Shown: positions 1 through 7,321 of the stretch, one piece after another
Position numbering within the stretch: the first letter of the stretch is position 1
Layout of the letters: each line of letters begins with the position of its first letter
Source: Gammaproteobacteria bacterium
Lineage (GTDB): Bacteria > Pseudomonadota > Gammaproteobacteria > Steroidobacterales > JACDCP01
DNA: 28,572 nucleotides
Assembly: GCA_013817465.1 (NCBI GenBank)
Contig: JACDCP010000004.1
Coordinates: 1 to 28,572 of the forward strand
Direction of reading: 5' to 3'
Translations under genes and position numbers: made by a program
The notes under the pieces: generated by a model
The model's database searches: none
What the model was told of the DNA's origin: nothing
What the model saw: only the letters and a program-made list of their open reading frames with translations

Positions 1-102
1 GTGCAGAGCCTCGGGGCGCAGCTCGGCTGTCTGCTGATCGGCGGCTTCTGGCTGCTGCTGAGCCGGCGCGAAGCGACACGCGCGACCGTGGGCGCGGGCT
101 GA
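1..102 (+). CDS. C-terminal end of a membrane protein (partial)
   Basis: Frame 1 is open from the first base to a TGA at 100-102, giving 33 residues. They contain one strongly hydrophobic stretch (GCLLIGGFWLLL) followed by a basic tail, as at the end of a polytopic inner-membrane protein. The gene begins outside the window and converges on the permease at 138. The family cannot be told from this tail. A short GC-rich hairpin (cggcg/cgccg, 108-123) lies just after the stop and could belong to termination, but no adjacent T-tract supports that firmly. Confidence 0.45.
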   Translation: MQSLGAQLGCLLIGGFWLLLSRREATRATVGAG

Positions 103-137
103 ATTCCCGGCGACGAAACGCCGTGGGTGCATGATTT

Positions 138-1532
138 TTACGTCGGGCTTGCGCTCGTCACGGTCTGCGCGCTGCTCAGTGCACCTGCCGCGCTGTCGTC
201 CGGGATCGCGACCGGCGCCGCCACGCGGCGCCAGGCGATCCACACATAAACCGGCAGGCCTGCGAGCAGCAGAAGGAAGCCCCAGAACACGATCTCCTGG
301 CCCGAGCCGGCAATCGCCCACAGCGAATAAATGAACGCAAGCAGGGCTATGATCGACGCGCCGGTCAGCTTTTCGCTGCTGAAGCGCTCGCGCTCCTTCA
401 TGAAGATCATAAGTTCTGCCATGGCCGAGAATGCATAGGGCACGAGCGCGGTCAGCGTCGAGAGCAGGATCGCAAACGTGAACAGTGCGACCAGGCCGCG
501 CGTATAGTTTGTTGCGACGAGCAATGTCACGAGCAGCGCCGAAATCATCAGACTCGCCACCGGCGCGCCGCTCGGTGTCGTGCGTGCAAACACGCGCGGG
601 AACAACTCGTCGCGCGCCGCTGCGAGGGGGATCTGCCCGGCATTCAGGATCCAGCCGTTCAACGCGCCGAAGCAGGAGATCGCCGCGCCCGCAGCGACGG
701 CATAGCCGGCCCAGCTCCCCCAGATCCGGCTTGCAGCGTCAGCAAACGGCGCTTGCGAGTCGGCGAGCATGCCCGGCGAAATGATGCCCATGACGGCGGT
801 CGTGCAGAGGATGTAGAGCACGGCTGCCAGAGCCGTGCCGAGCAGCGTAGCCCGTGGGATCGTGCGCCGCGGATCCTTTACGTCGCCCGCCGGCACTGTC
901 GCCGATTCGAGCCCCAGGAACGCCCAGAGGGTCAGCGCGGCGGCCGCCGTCACCGCCGAAAAGTCGGAGCCGCCGCTCGTGTTGAACGGCACGAAGTTGC
1001 CCGGTTCGAAGTAAGCGAAGCCCAGCGTGCCGAGCGCGACCAGCGGGATGAGCTTCAGAGCCGTCGTGACGACCTGGACGTAGCCGCCCGCCCGCACGCC
1101 GCGTGCATTGACGAGCGACAGCAGCCAGACGGCGGCGACGGCCGTGCCGCCGGCGAGCACGCCATTGCCTGCAAGCACCGGAAAGAAAAAGCTCAGATAG
1201 CTCACCATGGCGACCGCGATCGCCGCATTGCCGCACATGATGGAAATCCAGTAGCCCCAGGCGATGAGAAACCCGGCGAATTCGCCGAAACCGCGTCGCG
1301 TGTAGGCGTACGGTCCTCCCGCTTCAGGCACCATGCGACTGAGGCGCGCGAACACCAGCGCGATCAGCATCGCGCCGCTCGCTGTGACGACCCAGCCGAG
1401 CATGCTGATGGGTCCGATGGCGGCGAGCGATGCCGGCAACAGGAAGATGCCGGAACCGATCATGTTGCCGATGACGAGGGCGGCGCAGGTCCAGATACCG
1501 ACCTTCTGCCGTTCAGGCGGAAACGGGGACAT
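138..1532 (-). CDS. APC-family amino-acid permease, AdiC/PotE-like
   Basis: A 464-residue polytopic transporter of the amino acid-polyamine-organocation superfamily. The N-terminus carries the diagnostic helix-1 motif GNMIGSGIFLLPA. This is followed by the PGGxYAY-type segment (EAGGPYAYTRRGFG), the helix-6 region (LWAFLGLESATVPAGDVKDPRRTIPRA is spread over about residues 230-255), and about twelve hydrophobic segments in all. Overall it most resembles the arginine/agmatine and putrescine antiporter branch, so it probably exchanges or imports an amino acid or amine across the inner membrane. I chose the ATG at 1530-1532 (MSPFPPERQKVGIW) because the transporter fold starts about ten residues later. 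An upstream in-frame start at 1613 would only add residues encoded by REP repeats. The chosen ATG is itself inside a REP copy (1519-1542). The substrate cannot be assigned from sequence. Confidence 0.9.
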   Translation of the reverse strand: MSPFPPERQKVGIWTCAALVIGNMIGSGIFLLPASLAAIGPISMLGWVVTASGAMLIALVFARLSRMVPEAGGPYAYTRRGFGEFAGFLIAWGYWISIMCGNAAIAVAMVSYLSFFFPVLAGNGVLAGGTAVAAVWLLSLVNARGVRAGGYVQVVTTALKLIPLVALGTLGFAYFEPGNFVPFNTSGGSDFSAVTAAAALTLWAFLGLESATVPAGDVKDPRRTIPRATLLGTALAAVLYILCTTAVMGIISPGMLADSQAPFADAASRIWGSWAGYAVAAGAAISCFGALNGWILNAGQIPLAAARDELFPRVFARTTPSGAPVASLMISALLVTLLVATNYTRGLVALFTFAILLSTLTALVPYAFSAMAELMIFMKERERFSSEKLTGASIIALLAFIYSLWAIAGSGQEIVFWGFLLLLAGLPVYVWIAWRRVAAPVAIPDDSAAGALSSAQTVTSASPT

Positions 1533-1678
1533 GCCTGATTTCAACCTCCACTGGGTAAAAAAAAGGGGACATTCCTGATTTCCGCATGCACTGGGCGGAA
1601 GAACGAACCACATCCATGGAAATCAGGAATGTCCCCTTTTTTTATGCGTCTACGGAAATCAGGAATGTCCCCGTTTCC
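1519..1678. repeat. REP-like cluster: two nested inverted pairs
   Basis: Four copies of a REP-like core (ggggacattcctgattt or its complement) lie here: 1519-1542, 1557-1582, 1618-1643 and 1654-1678. The two inner copies are flanked by A8/T8 runs and pair with each other. The two outer copies share a gaaacgggg/ccccgtttc flank and pair with each other, so the cluster is one inverted pair nested in another. The two left copies are also a direct repeat of about 35 bp with a 40-bp period, both followed by cactggg. The first copy contains the start codon of the permease. No transposase gene is present. Confidence 0.85.
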
Positions 1679-1727
1679 ACGAAGATATCAGAGTCGTGTC
1701 TGGAAGGGAGGCTTTTTCATCGCGCTA

Positions 1728-2159
1728 CTACAACCTGTTTCGTAATTGCGCGCGATCGGCATTCGCGAGCGCCGTCGGCACCACCTGAATCGTCACTGTC
1801 GCGATGTTCGAATTCGCGAGGCCGTCATCGACCTGAAAAGAGAAATGATCGGTGCCCGTCGCGTTACCCGTATAGGTGAACGCGCCGGTAGCCGTGTTGT
1901 CGAGGCGGATGGAGCCCAGGCTCGGCGCCGTGACGAGCCGATAAAAGAGACGGTCGCCGTCATCGTCCACGGCCTGCATGAAGCTGCTGAGCGGCATGTT
2001 GACGGTCGCGGCGGTCGAGCTGTCGAGCGCTCTCGGCGCGCGGTTGTCGGGGCGAGGATCGATGATGCCATCGCCACTGCTGCTGCTGCAGCTCACGAAG
2101 CTCGAGCCGCAGAGCGCCAGCCAGGCGAGCAGGAAAAAAGGCAGGAAGCGCACGCGCAT
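1728..2159 (-). CDS. Small lipoprotein with one cadherin-like/tandem-95 module
   Basis: 143 residues. A hydrophobic N-terminus (MRVRFLPFFLLAWLALCG) leads to a probable lipobox FVSC and a serine-rich linker. This is followed by a single Ig-like/cadherin-like repeat, with AVDDDGDRLFYRL, PSLGSIRLDN, GAFTYTG and DHFSFQVDDG motifs and a closing TVTIQV strand. That pattern is typical of the repeats found in tandem in large bacterial adhesins. Here there is only one module, and the protein ends in an unrelated basic tail (ADRAQLRNRL). It could be a complete small envelope protein or the surviving N-terminal fragment of a larger repeat protein; the REP cluster starts about 50 bp past its stop. Longer antisense frames exist here but have no recognisable domain. 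Confidence 0.7.
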   Translation of the reverse strand: MRVRFLPFFLLAWLALCGSSFVSCSSSSGDGIIDPRPDNRAPRALDSSTAATVNMPLSSFMQAVDDDGDRLFYRLVTAPSLGSIRLDNTATGAFTYTGNATGTDHFSFQVDDGLANSNIATVTIQVVPTALANADRAQLRNRL

Positions 2160-2289
2160 AGGATTCCGCCTGGATCAGTCCCGCATGTCGGGGGGGACGA
2201 CAGATGCTTTTGACAGGAGACAGACAATTTGGTTTGCCGTGAAGCTGCTATCGGGACGATCTCGCCGCTAGCAGGCTGAGGCATTGTAG

Positions 2290-2307
2290 GGCGGAATTCA
2301 TTCCGCC
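2290..2307. repeat. Short perfect palindrome (ggcggaat/attccgcc), copy 1
   Basis: An 18-nt perfect inverted repeat (8-bp arms, 2-nt centre tc) ending 11 nt before the thioesterase start codon. The same shape recurs at 13948-13965 with a compensated G-C swap in the stem, so the structure rather than the exact sequence is kept. It would fold in the 5' leader of the thioesterase mRNA or act as a DNA palindrome; no function can be read from it. Confidence 0.6.
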
Positions 2308-2318
2308 ATCATCCCGCT

Positions 2319-2849
2319 ATGCAGACCCGGGAACGACTTGCGTTCGAGGCACTCAAGCTGCGTGGGCGGCCGGCGCCGCTCGACGAGGCGCAGCGCCGGG
2401 ACTGGCAGGACCGCTTCAATCGGGGGCCGGCAATGCAGGCGTTCGGACTGCACATAGACCTCGAGGATTCCCAGGTCGTCCGCACTGATCTGGCAGCAAT
2501 TGAGGACCGGCACCGGGGAGGCCTCGGCACCGCCGCGGTGAACGGTGCAGTGCTCGCTGCCATATTCGACTGCGCGCTCGGCGTCGCAGGCGGCTTGCAG
2601 TTCCCCGGCCGGCGCTCCGGCACCTGCGAGCTGTCGATCAAGTTCCTGCGCCCGGCCGCCGGCCCGAGCGTGAGCGCGTACGCGATCACGCTCAAGAAGG
2701 CGACACAGCTCGCTTTCGTTGAAAGCGAGCTGTACTCGGGCAGTCGCCTGTGCGCTGTTGCCAGCGGCATTGTTTCGCTCGCGAACTCGCCAGTCGCCGT
2801 CGATGGTCAGGCGGATCGGGCTGAACGGTTCGGCCCGCCAGGCGTCTAA
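2319..2849 (+). CDS. PaaI-like hotdog-fold thioesterase
   Basis: 176 residues matching the acyl-CoA thioesterase hotdog fold. An N-terminal helix (to about residue 50) is followed by the active-site region RGGLGTAAVNGAVLAAIFDCALGV, the counterpart of the HGGxxAxLxDxA motif of PaaI/YbgC-type enzymes, in which N and D/C residues replace the usual His-Gly pair. The characteristic CELSIKFLRPA strand and a final VASGIVSLA strand complete the fold. Enzymes of this family hydrolyse acyl-CoA or aromatic acyl-CoA thioesters in the cytoplasm; the substrate is unknown here. The start at 2319 follows a short palindrome. The stop lies 24 bp before the next lipoprotein, so the two may be co-transcribed. 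Confidence 0.8.
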   Translation: MQTRERLAFEALKLRGRPAPLDEAQRRDWQDRFNRGPAMQAFGLHIDLEDSQVVRTDLAAIEDRHRGGLGTAAVNGAVLAAIFDCALGVAGGLQFPGRRSGTCELSIKFLRPAAGPSVSAYAITLKKATQLAFVESELYSGSRLCAVASGIVSLANSPVAVDGQADRAERFGPPGV

Positions 2850-2873
2850 AAAAACCCAAGGAGGATTGATGCC

Positions 2874-3380
2874 ATGAAATATCCGACTCTTGCGACGCTA
2901 GCCGTCTTTCTGCTCGCCGGCTGCGCTACCGAGCGCATCACCGTAAGCGCCAGCGATCCGCACGGCATCATTGATGTCGGTAATGCCCAGATCGCAAAAA
3001 ACATTCACCCTGTCGTGCTGCAGGAGATCGACGGGCATCAGGTGCCGGGCTCCGGTTTCGATGAGGTGCCGGTTACCGCTTCCACGGTGATCGTCAACCG
3101 CGACTTCCTGCTGAAAGGACAGAGTGCGTTCTATCTGAGCCCGGGGCCGCATCGCCTGCGCCTGACCGCAATCATTCGCGAGGATCTCGCGCTGACGCTC
3201 CCGAGCGCCAAACGGCTGGACGATCGGGACGCCGCTGGACTGCTGACGCTGAACGTGGCGGAAGGCCGCCGCTATCTTCTTGGCGCAAAGCTCGACAGCG
3301 CGCGGCCGGACGAGTGGGAGCCGGTCGCCTACGCCGTCGAAGATATTTCCGGTTACGAATTTGGATTCGAGAGCGACTGA
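2874..3380 (+). CDS. Lipoprotein, first of two tandem paralogues
   Basis: 168 residues with a textbook lipoprotein signal (MKYPTLATLAVFLLAGC, lipidated Cys17). A very good ribosome-binding site, aaggagg at 2858-2864, lies nine bases before the ATG. The mature part has no family I can name. It shares clear blocks with the protein at 3666-4190: DPHGIID, PVVLQEIDG, FYLSPGPHRLRLTAII, LTLNVAEGRRYLLGAKL and DEWEPVAYAVEDISGYE. The SPGxHxxR block followed by VxEGxxYxxGAxL resembles small beta-sandwich outer-membrane lipoproteins that carry a PEGA-like 'G.h.v.a' strand pattern, but this is only a resemblance. It probably faces the periplasm. Confidence 0.8.
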   Translation: MKYPTLATLAVFLLAGCATERITVSASDPHGIIDVGNAQIAKNIHPVVLQEIDGHQVPGSGFDEVPVTASTVIVNRDFLLKGQSAFYLSPGPHRLRLTAIIREDLALTLPSAKRLDDRDAAGLLTLNVAEGRRYLLGAKLDSARPDEWEPVAYAVEDISGYEFGFESD

Positions 3381-3597
3381 GCTCAGTTTCAGCGCCGGCT
3401 TATTCTCGGCACAAAGAAGCCGATCCGCCACACCAGCAAAACGAACCGTTTATGAGGTCGCGCGACGAGTCTGAGCGAGTTGAGCGGCGCGTGCACTTTG
3501 CGGACGAAGCCGTCGAGGCCCGAACGCGTCCGCTCCAACGAGCGCCGCGACGCCGAAGCCCCACGGGAACCTTCCCTGAATTCGAGAGCGACTGAGC
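3365..3597. repeat. 18-bp direct repeat bracketing the spacer between the paralogous lipoproteins
   Basis: The 18 bases attcgagagcgactgagc, which encode the last residues and stop codon of the first lipoprotein (3365-3382), recur exactly at 3580-3597. There they again read as FESD plus a stop in an otherwise non-coding spacer. The 285-bp spacer (3381-3665) shows no convincing gene. The repeat suggests that the spacer either contains the eroded 3' end of an extra gene copy or arose by insertion or duplication at the gene end. Confidence 0.75.
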
Positions 3598-3665
3598 GCG
3601 ATCGTGGGAAGCGGCTGGCGTGAGTTTTGCATGGTCGCCAGAAATCACAACGGGAGACTCGATCC

Positions 3666-4190
3666 ATGAATCCAATCAATCGCCTGGGCGCCGGCCTGAT
3701 CTGCGCCGCCGTGCTTCTCGCGGGCTGCGCCGAGACACCAACGCTCGTGCGCGCCGATCGGCCGCATGGCGCCATCGCCGCGCCGAGCGCGCCGGAAGAC
3801 GATCGCGTGACTGCCGTTGTGCTGCTCCAGATCGATGACGAGGATCTGACGAGCACTTATTCCGGGCTGCCGGATTTCGACGACGCGGGCGCGGGCGATC
3901 AGCGCGCCACGCTCGATCAGCGCAACACTTTCATCGTAAGTCCCGGGCGTCACGTCGTTCGCGCAGCGGCGATTGTCGATCAGGATTACGAGCCGGTCGC
4001 GCCCGATTCGAGCTATTACACGCGCGAATATGCTCTTGACGACACCAACGCGGTTACCGTCAATGTCGGAGAGGGCAAGATCTATTACATCGGCGCCAGG
4101 CTCGAGCCCGGCGAGGCCGGCGAATGGCGGCCGGTCGTTTACGCGCAGGGCGACATCACAGATTACGAGATTCCCAGCACGCAGCGCTGA
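3666..4190 (+). CDS. Lipoprotein, second of two tandem paralogues
   Basis: 174 residues. Signal sequence and lipobox LLAGC with lipidated Cys21. The mature domain aligns with the preceding lipoprotein through RPHGAIA, AVVLLQIDD, TFIVSPGRHVVRAAAIV, VTVNVGEGKIYYIGARL and GEWRPVVYAQGDITDYE, with an insertion of about 20 residues (DFDDAGAGDQRATLDQRN). The pair therefore arose by an old duplication and has diverged strongly outside these blocks. The start is the ATG after cgggagactcgatcc, which supplies a GGGAG ribosome-binding site. The function is unknown; it is presumably an envelope protein. Confidence 0.8.
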   Translation: MNPINRLGAGLICAAVLLAGCAETPTLVRADRPHGAIAAPSAPEDDRVTAVVLLQIDDEDLTSTYSGLPDFDDAGAGDQRATLDQRNTFIVSPGRHVVRAAAIVDQDYEPVAPDSSYYTREYALDDTNAVTVNVGEGKIYYIGARLEPGEAGEWRPVVYAQGDITDYEIPSTQR

Positions 4191-4261
4191 CGCGTCAACT
4201 TTCTTCCCGGGCGGGGCCTCAGCGCGAGAAAGCTGCGCCCTGGTCTATTGTTGAGGCTTGG

Positions 4262-6172
4262 CTACGGCTTTGTTGGATAAAGAATCTTTTCGGCCGTGGT
4301 GATCATCAGCGGGTGGTAGCCCGATTTCGCCTTCGCATAGATGCGTAGGGCCGTTTCGCGGCCCTCATCGGTCTTGACCAGGGTCTTGTAGAGCGGCTCG
4401 ATGAGCTTGCGGCGGCCGATGCCGACCAGGAATTCCTCGAGCCGGTCGTAGACCTGCTCATAACCGTTGCGGATGGCGATCTCGAGCCAGCTACTCGCAA
4501 TTTCAGCATTGCTCGAATCAGTCAGCGCAAACGCCTCGTCGAGCGCAACGAGTAGCTCGTGGTCCAGCTCATCGGGCAGATTGTTGAGGAAATGCAGCCA
4601 CTCGTGCACCGTCCACTGCGACGTGTCGATGTCCTGCGCAGCGATCTTTCCTCCCAACCACCGGCTGCGCACCGCGTCTATATTGACGAAAGCGTCCGAG
4701 TGCGGCAGCACCGCGTCACGCGGCAGACCGGGCTCGAACACCCATTTTTTGACCTTTGCCATGCTCACGATGCCGGCATGCGGCTCGAGCAGGTGTTCAT
4801 CGAGATAAGCGAGGAACTGCCCGGTGGTGATGCTCCTGAACGCGAAGTCATCGAAATAACCCCGCAGAAAACGGTCGAAGGTCTCGCGCCCGAAATGCTG
4901 CTCCAGATACACGAGCAACAGCCGTCCCTTTTCGTAGGGCACGTCGGTGAACACGTCGTCCGGATCGCGACCGCGCAGATCAACGGCGAGTACTTCGTCC
5001 CGGTCCTCCAGCTCTTCGAAATCCTCGAGCAGCGATTGGTACCCCAGTGCGTCCTCCATGCGCTTGCGGTGCATACCGTACACGGCTTCCATGATGCGCG
5101 ATTCGACATAGACGGTGAATCCCTCATTGAGCCACAAGTCGCGCCAGGTCGCGTTGGTGACGAGGTTGCCGGACCAGGAGTGCGCAAGCTCGTGCGCAAT
5201 CAGGGCGACCAGGCTCTTGTCGCCGGCGATGACGGTCGGCGTGATGAACGACAGCCGCGGGTTTTCCATGCCGCCGAATGGAAAGCTCGGTGGCAGGATC
5301 AACAGGTCGTAGCGCCCCCAGCGATACGGGCCGAACAACTTCTCAGTGATCTCGAGCATGCGCCCGGTATCGGCGAATTCGGCGGCGGCCGCTTCGACGA
5401 CGGGCCGCTCGGCGTACACGCCGGTGCGTTCGCCCATCGGCTCGAAGGCCAGATCGCCGACGCCCAGCGCGATCAGGTAGGAAGGGATCGGCTGGGGCAT
5501 CTCGAAGCGGTACTCGCCGTCGCGCGGCGTGCCGATCTGATTGGATGCGCTCATCACAGCCAGCAGCTCCGGCGGCGTGCGCACTGTCGCCACATAGGTC
5601 ATGCGTACCTGTGGCGTATCCTGCAAGGGAATCCAGCTACGCGCATGGATCGCCTGCGACTGCGTGAACAGGAACGGATGCCGGCCGCCGGCGGTCTGTG
5701 CCGGCGTAAGCCACTGCAAGCCGGAAGCGCTCGGGCTGGTCCGGTAATGCACGCGCACGGTTGCAGCGTCGGCCGGCACCTCGATGACCAACGGCCTTCC
5801 CAGATGCTCCACCTCCTCCCCTAGCTCGAATCCGGCCTCGCGCCAGGCGCCGCCGGCGCCGCGCGATTCGACACGCTCTATGTTCAGCGCGCGCGTATCG
5901 AGTATGAGCTTGCGCGCATCGCGATCGACATGCTCGATCTCGAGCTCCGCATACCCGCTGAGGACACTCTGCTCGAAATCCACATCCAGATCGAGCAGCA
6001 GATGCGTCACGCGCAATGCATCGGGATTGGCGAACGAGTGATGGTCGCGGCCTGGCTGCGGCGCGGATTTTCCAGTGACTTCACTGTATCGTTCTGATTC
6101 AGGGCTCACGCAGGCACCGAGCGCAAAACAGAGCAGGGCGGCCAGGCGCCAGCCCGGTTGGTTTTCGAGCAT
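4262..6172 (-). CDS. M1 zinc aminopeptidase, leukotriene A4 hydrolase-like, lipoprotein
   Basis: 636 residues. An N-terminal lipoprotein signal (LGAC, Cys21) is followed by the beta-saddle domain, the exopeptidase motif GGMENP (residues 300-305), the zinc site HELAH (327-331), and the third ligand Glu350 in WLNEGF, 19 residues after the second His. A helical C-terminal domain of about 150 residues matches the LTA4-hydrolase C-terminal domain. The block GGMENPRLSF, TPTVIAGDKS and SWSGNLVTN is closer to LTA4 hydrolase than to PepN. It is predicted to remove N-terminal residues from peptides in the periplasm. It is the last gene of a minus-strand operon, 23 bp after the L,D-transpeptidase stop. 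The length and all catalytic residues are intact. Confidence 0.93.
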   Translation of the reverse strand: MLENQPGWRLAALLCFALGACVSPESERYSEVTGKSAPQPGRDHHSFANPDALRVTHLLLDLDVDFEQSVLSGYAELEIEHVDRDARKLILDTRALNIERVESRGAGGAWREAGFELGEEVEHLGRPLVIEVPADAATVRVHYRTSPSASGLQWLTPAQTAGGRHPFLFTQSQAIHARSWIPLQDTPQVRMTYVATVRTPPELLAVMSASNQIGTPRDGEYRFEMPQPIPSYLIALGVGDLAFEPMGERTGVYAERPVVEAAAAEFADTGRMLEITEKLFGPYRWGRYDLLILPPSFPFGGMENPRLSFITPTVIAGDKSLVALIAHELAHSWSGNLVTNATWRDLWLNEGFTVYVESRIMEAVYGMHRKRMEDALGYQSLLEDFEELEDRDEVLAVDLRGRDPDDVFTDVPYEKGRLLLVYLEQHFGRETFDRFLRGYFDDFAFRSITTGQFLAYLDEHLLEPHAGIVSMAKVKKWVFEPGLPRDAVLPHSDAFVNIDAVRSRWLGGKIAAQDIDTSQWTVHEWLHFLNNLPDELDHELLVALDEAFALTDSSNAEIASSWLEIAIRNGYEQVYDRLEEFLVGIGRRKLIEPLYKTLVKTDEGRETALRIYAKAKSGYHPLMITTAEKILYPTKP

Positions 6173-6195
6173 GACAAACTTCCGTGATCGGGGTG

Positions 6196-7311
6196 TCAGT
6201 CGGCGGCGGACATGTTGCCGCCGGACGGCGGCGCCGCCAGCGCGTCGTGCGCAACCGTATTCGTGACCGGCAGCGCGCGCGCCAGCACAGTAGCTGGATC
6301 GACGGTCCCTTCGGTGACCGGGACCGGAAAACCGCGACCCTCTGCCAGCAGGGCCGCGACGTGCTCCCGGTCGATGGCGGCGGGCTCACCGGCCGCTGCC
6401 GCGCGCAACTCGCCGAGCAGCCGCTCCAGGCGCAGCCCATGGCCGGCGACATCGTCTTCCAGCGGCCGGTGGGCGTCAAGATACAGTTGCCCGTCCCGCC
6501 AACCGAAAAGGAACGGCTCATTGACGATGCGCACCGGGGTACCTATTGGCGTGATTTCGTACAGATGCTCGATGTCCTCCGGAAACAACTGCACGCAACC
6601 GTGGCTGACGCGCATGCCGATGCCGTCCGGGCGATTCGTGCCGTGGATCAGATAACCCGGGAGCCCCAGGCCGAGCACCCGATGACCGAGCGGGTTATCC
6701 GGGCCGGGTGGCACCTGTGCCGGCAGCGGGTCACCCATCTCGGCATGTTCCTTGCGCACCGAGGCCGGCACCCACCAGACCGGATCGCGCGCCTTGGCCG
6801 TGACGGTGGTCGCGCCGACCGGCGTTCTCCAGCCCACCCGCCCGATGCCCACCGGATGCGTGAATACAACGGGCACCGCGCCGGGCTCGGGCTTCGGGAA
6901 ATAGAACAGCCGTTTGGTGGCGACGTTGAGGACGATGCCTTCGCGCGTACCGCCCGGCAGCACGAACTGGGTCGGCAACACGATCGGCGTTCCCTCGCCC
7001 GGCAGCCAGGGGTTCACGCCGGGATTCGCGGCCACGATCTCGTCGTAGCCGACGTTGTAGGCGCGCGCGAAATCGAGCAGCGTGTCCTCGTAACGCGCAA
7101 CGACGATCTGGATCGCGCCGACCACGTCGCCGGTATGCGGCCAGAGCTCGAAGCGATCGGTGACCAGCGGGGGTGCGCGCGACGCGGCCGCATCGCCGGC
7201 CGCGGGTGGCACGATGGACTTATCCGGCTGCGACCCGCCGATCAGCGCGCAGCCGGACAAACCGGCCAGCGCGAGGCAGAGGAAGATGGTCCTGCTGTGC
7301 GCGCACCTCAT
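6196..7311 (-). CDS. L,D-transpeptidase (YkuD/ErfK family) with LysM-like N-domain, lipoprotein
   Basis: 371 residues from the ATG at 7309-7311 (MRCAHSRTIFLCLALAGLSGC, lipobox LSGC, Cys21); the longer frame back to 7356 would bury the signal peptide. Residues about 65-115 form a LysM-like module (YEDTLLDFARAYNVGYDEI, ANPGVNPWLPG). Residues about 122-265 form the YkuD catalytic domain with His223 (HGTN) and nucleophile Cys239 (SHGCVQ). The enzyme would cross-link peptidoglycan stem peptides 3-3, or attach lipoprotein, at the cell wall. One oddity is that the Arg normally found two residues after the Cys (HGCxR) is Gln241 here. A tail of about 100 residues follows the domain. It sits 10 bp downstream of the M13 gene and 23 bp upstream of the M1 gene. 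Confidence 0.9.
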   Translation of the reverse strand: MRCAHSRTIFLCLALAGLSGCALIGGSQPDKSIVPPAAGDAAASRAPPLVTDRFELWPHTGDVVGAIQIVVARYEDTLLDFARAYNVGYDEIVAANPGVNPWLPGEGTPIVLPTQFVLPGGTREGIVLNVATKRLFYFPKPEPGAVPVVFTHPVGIGRVGWRTPVGATTVTAKARDPVWWVPASVRKEHAEMGDPLPAQVPPGPDNPLGHRVLGLGLPGYLIHGTNRPDGIGMRVSHGCVQLFPEDIEHLYEITPIGTPVRIVNEPFLFGWRDGQLYLDAHRPLEDDVAGHGLRLERLLGELRAAAAGEPAAIDREHVAALLAEGRGFPVPVTEGTVDPATVLARALPVTNTVAHDALAAPPSGGNMSAAD

Positions 7312-7321
7312 GAGCGAAACC

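Noticed and set aside
4559..5824. 421-codon open frame on the plus strand
   Set aside because: Antisense to the M1 peptidase, whose motifs are intact; no recognisable domain.
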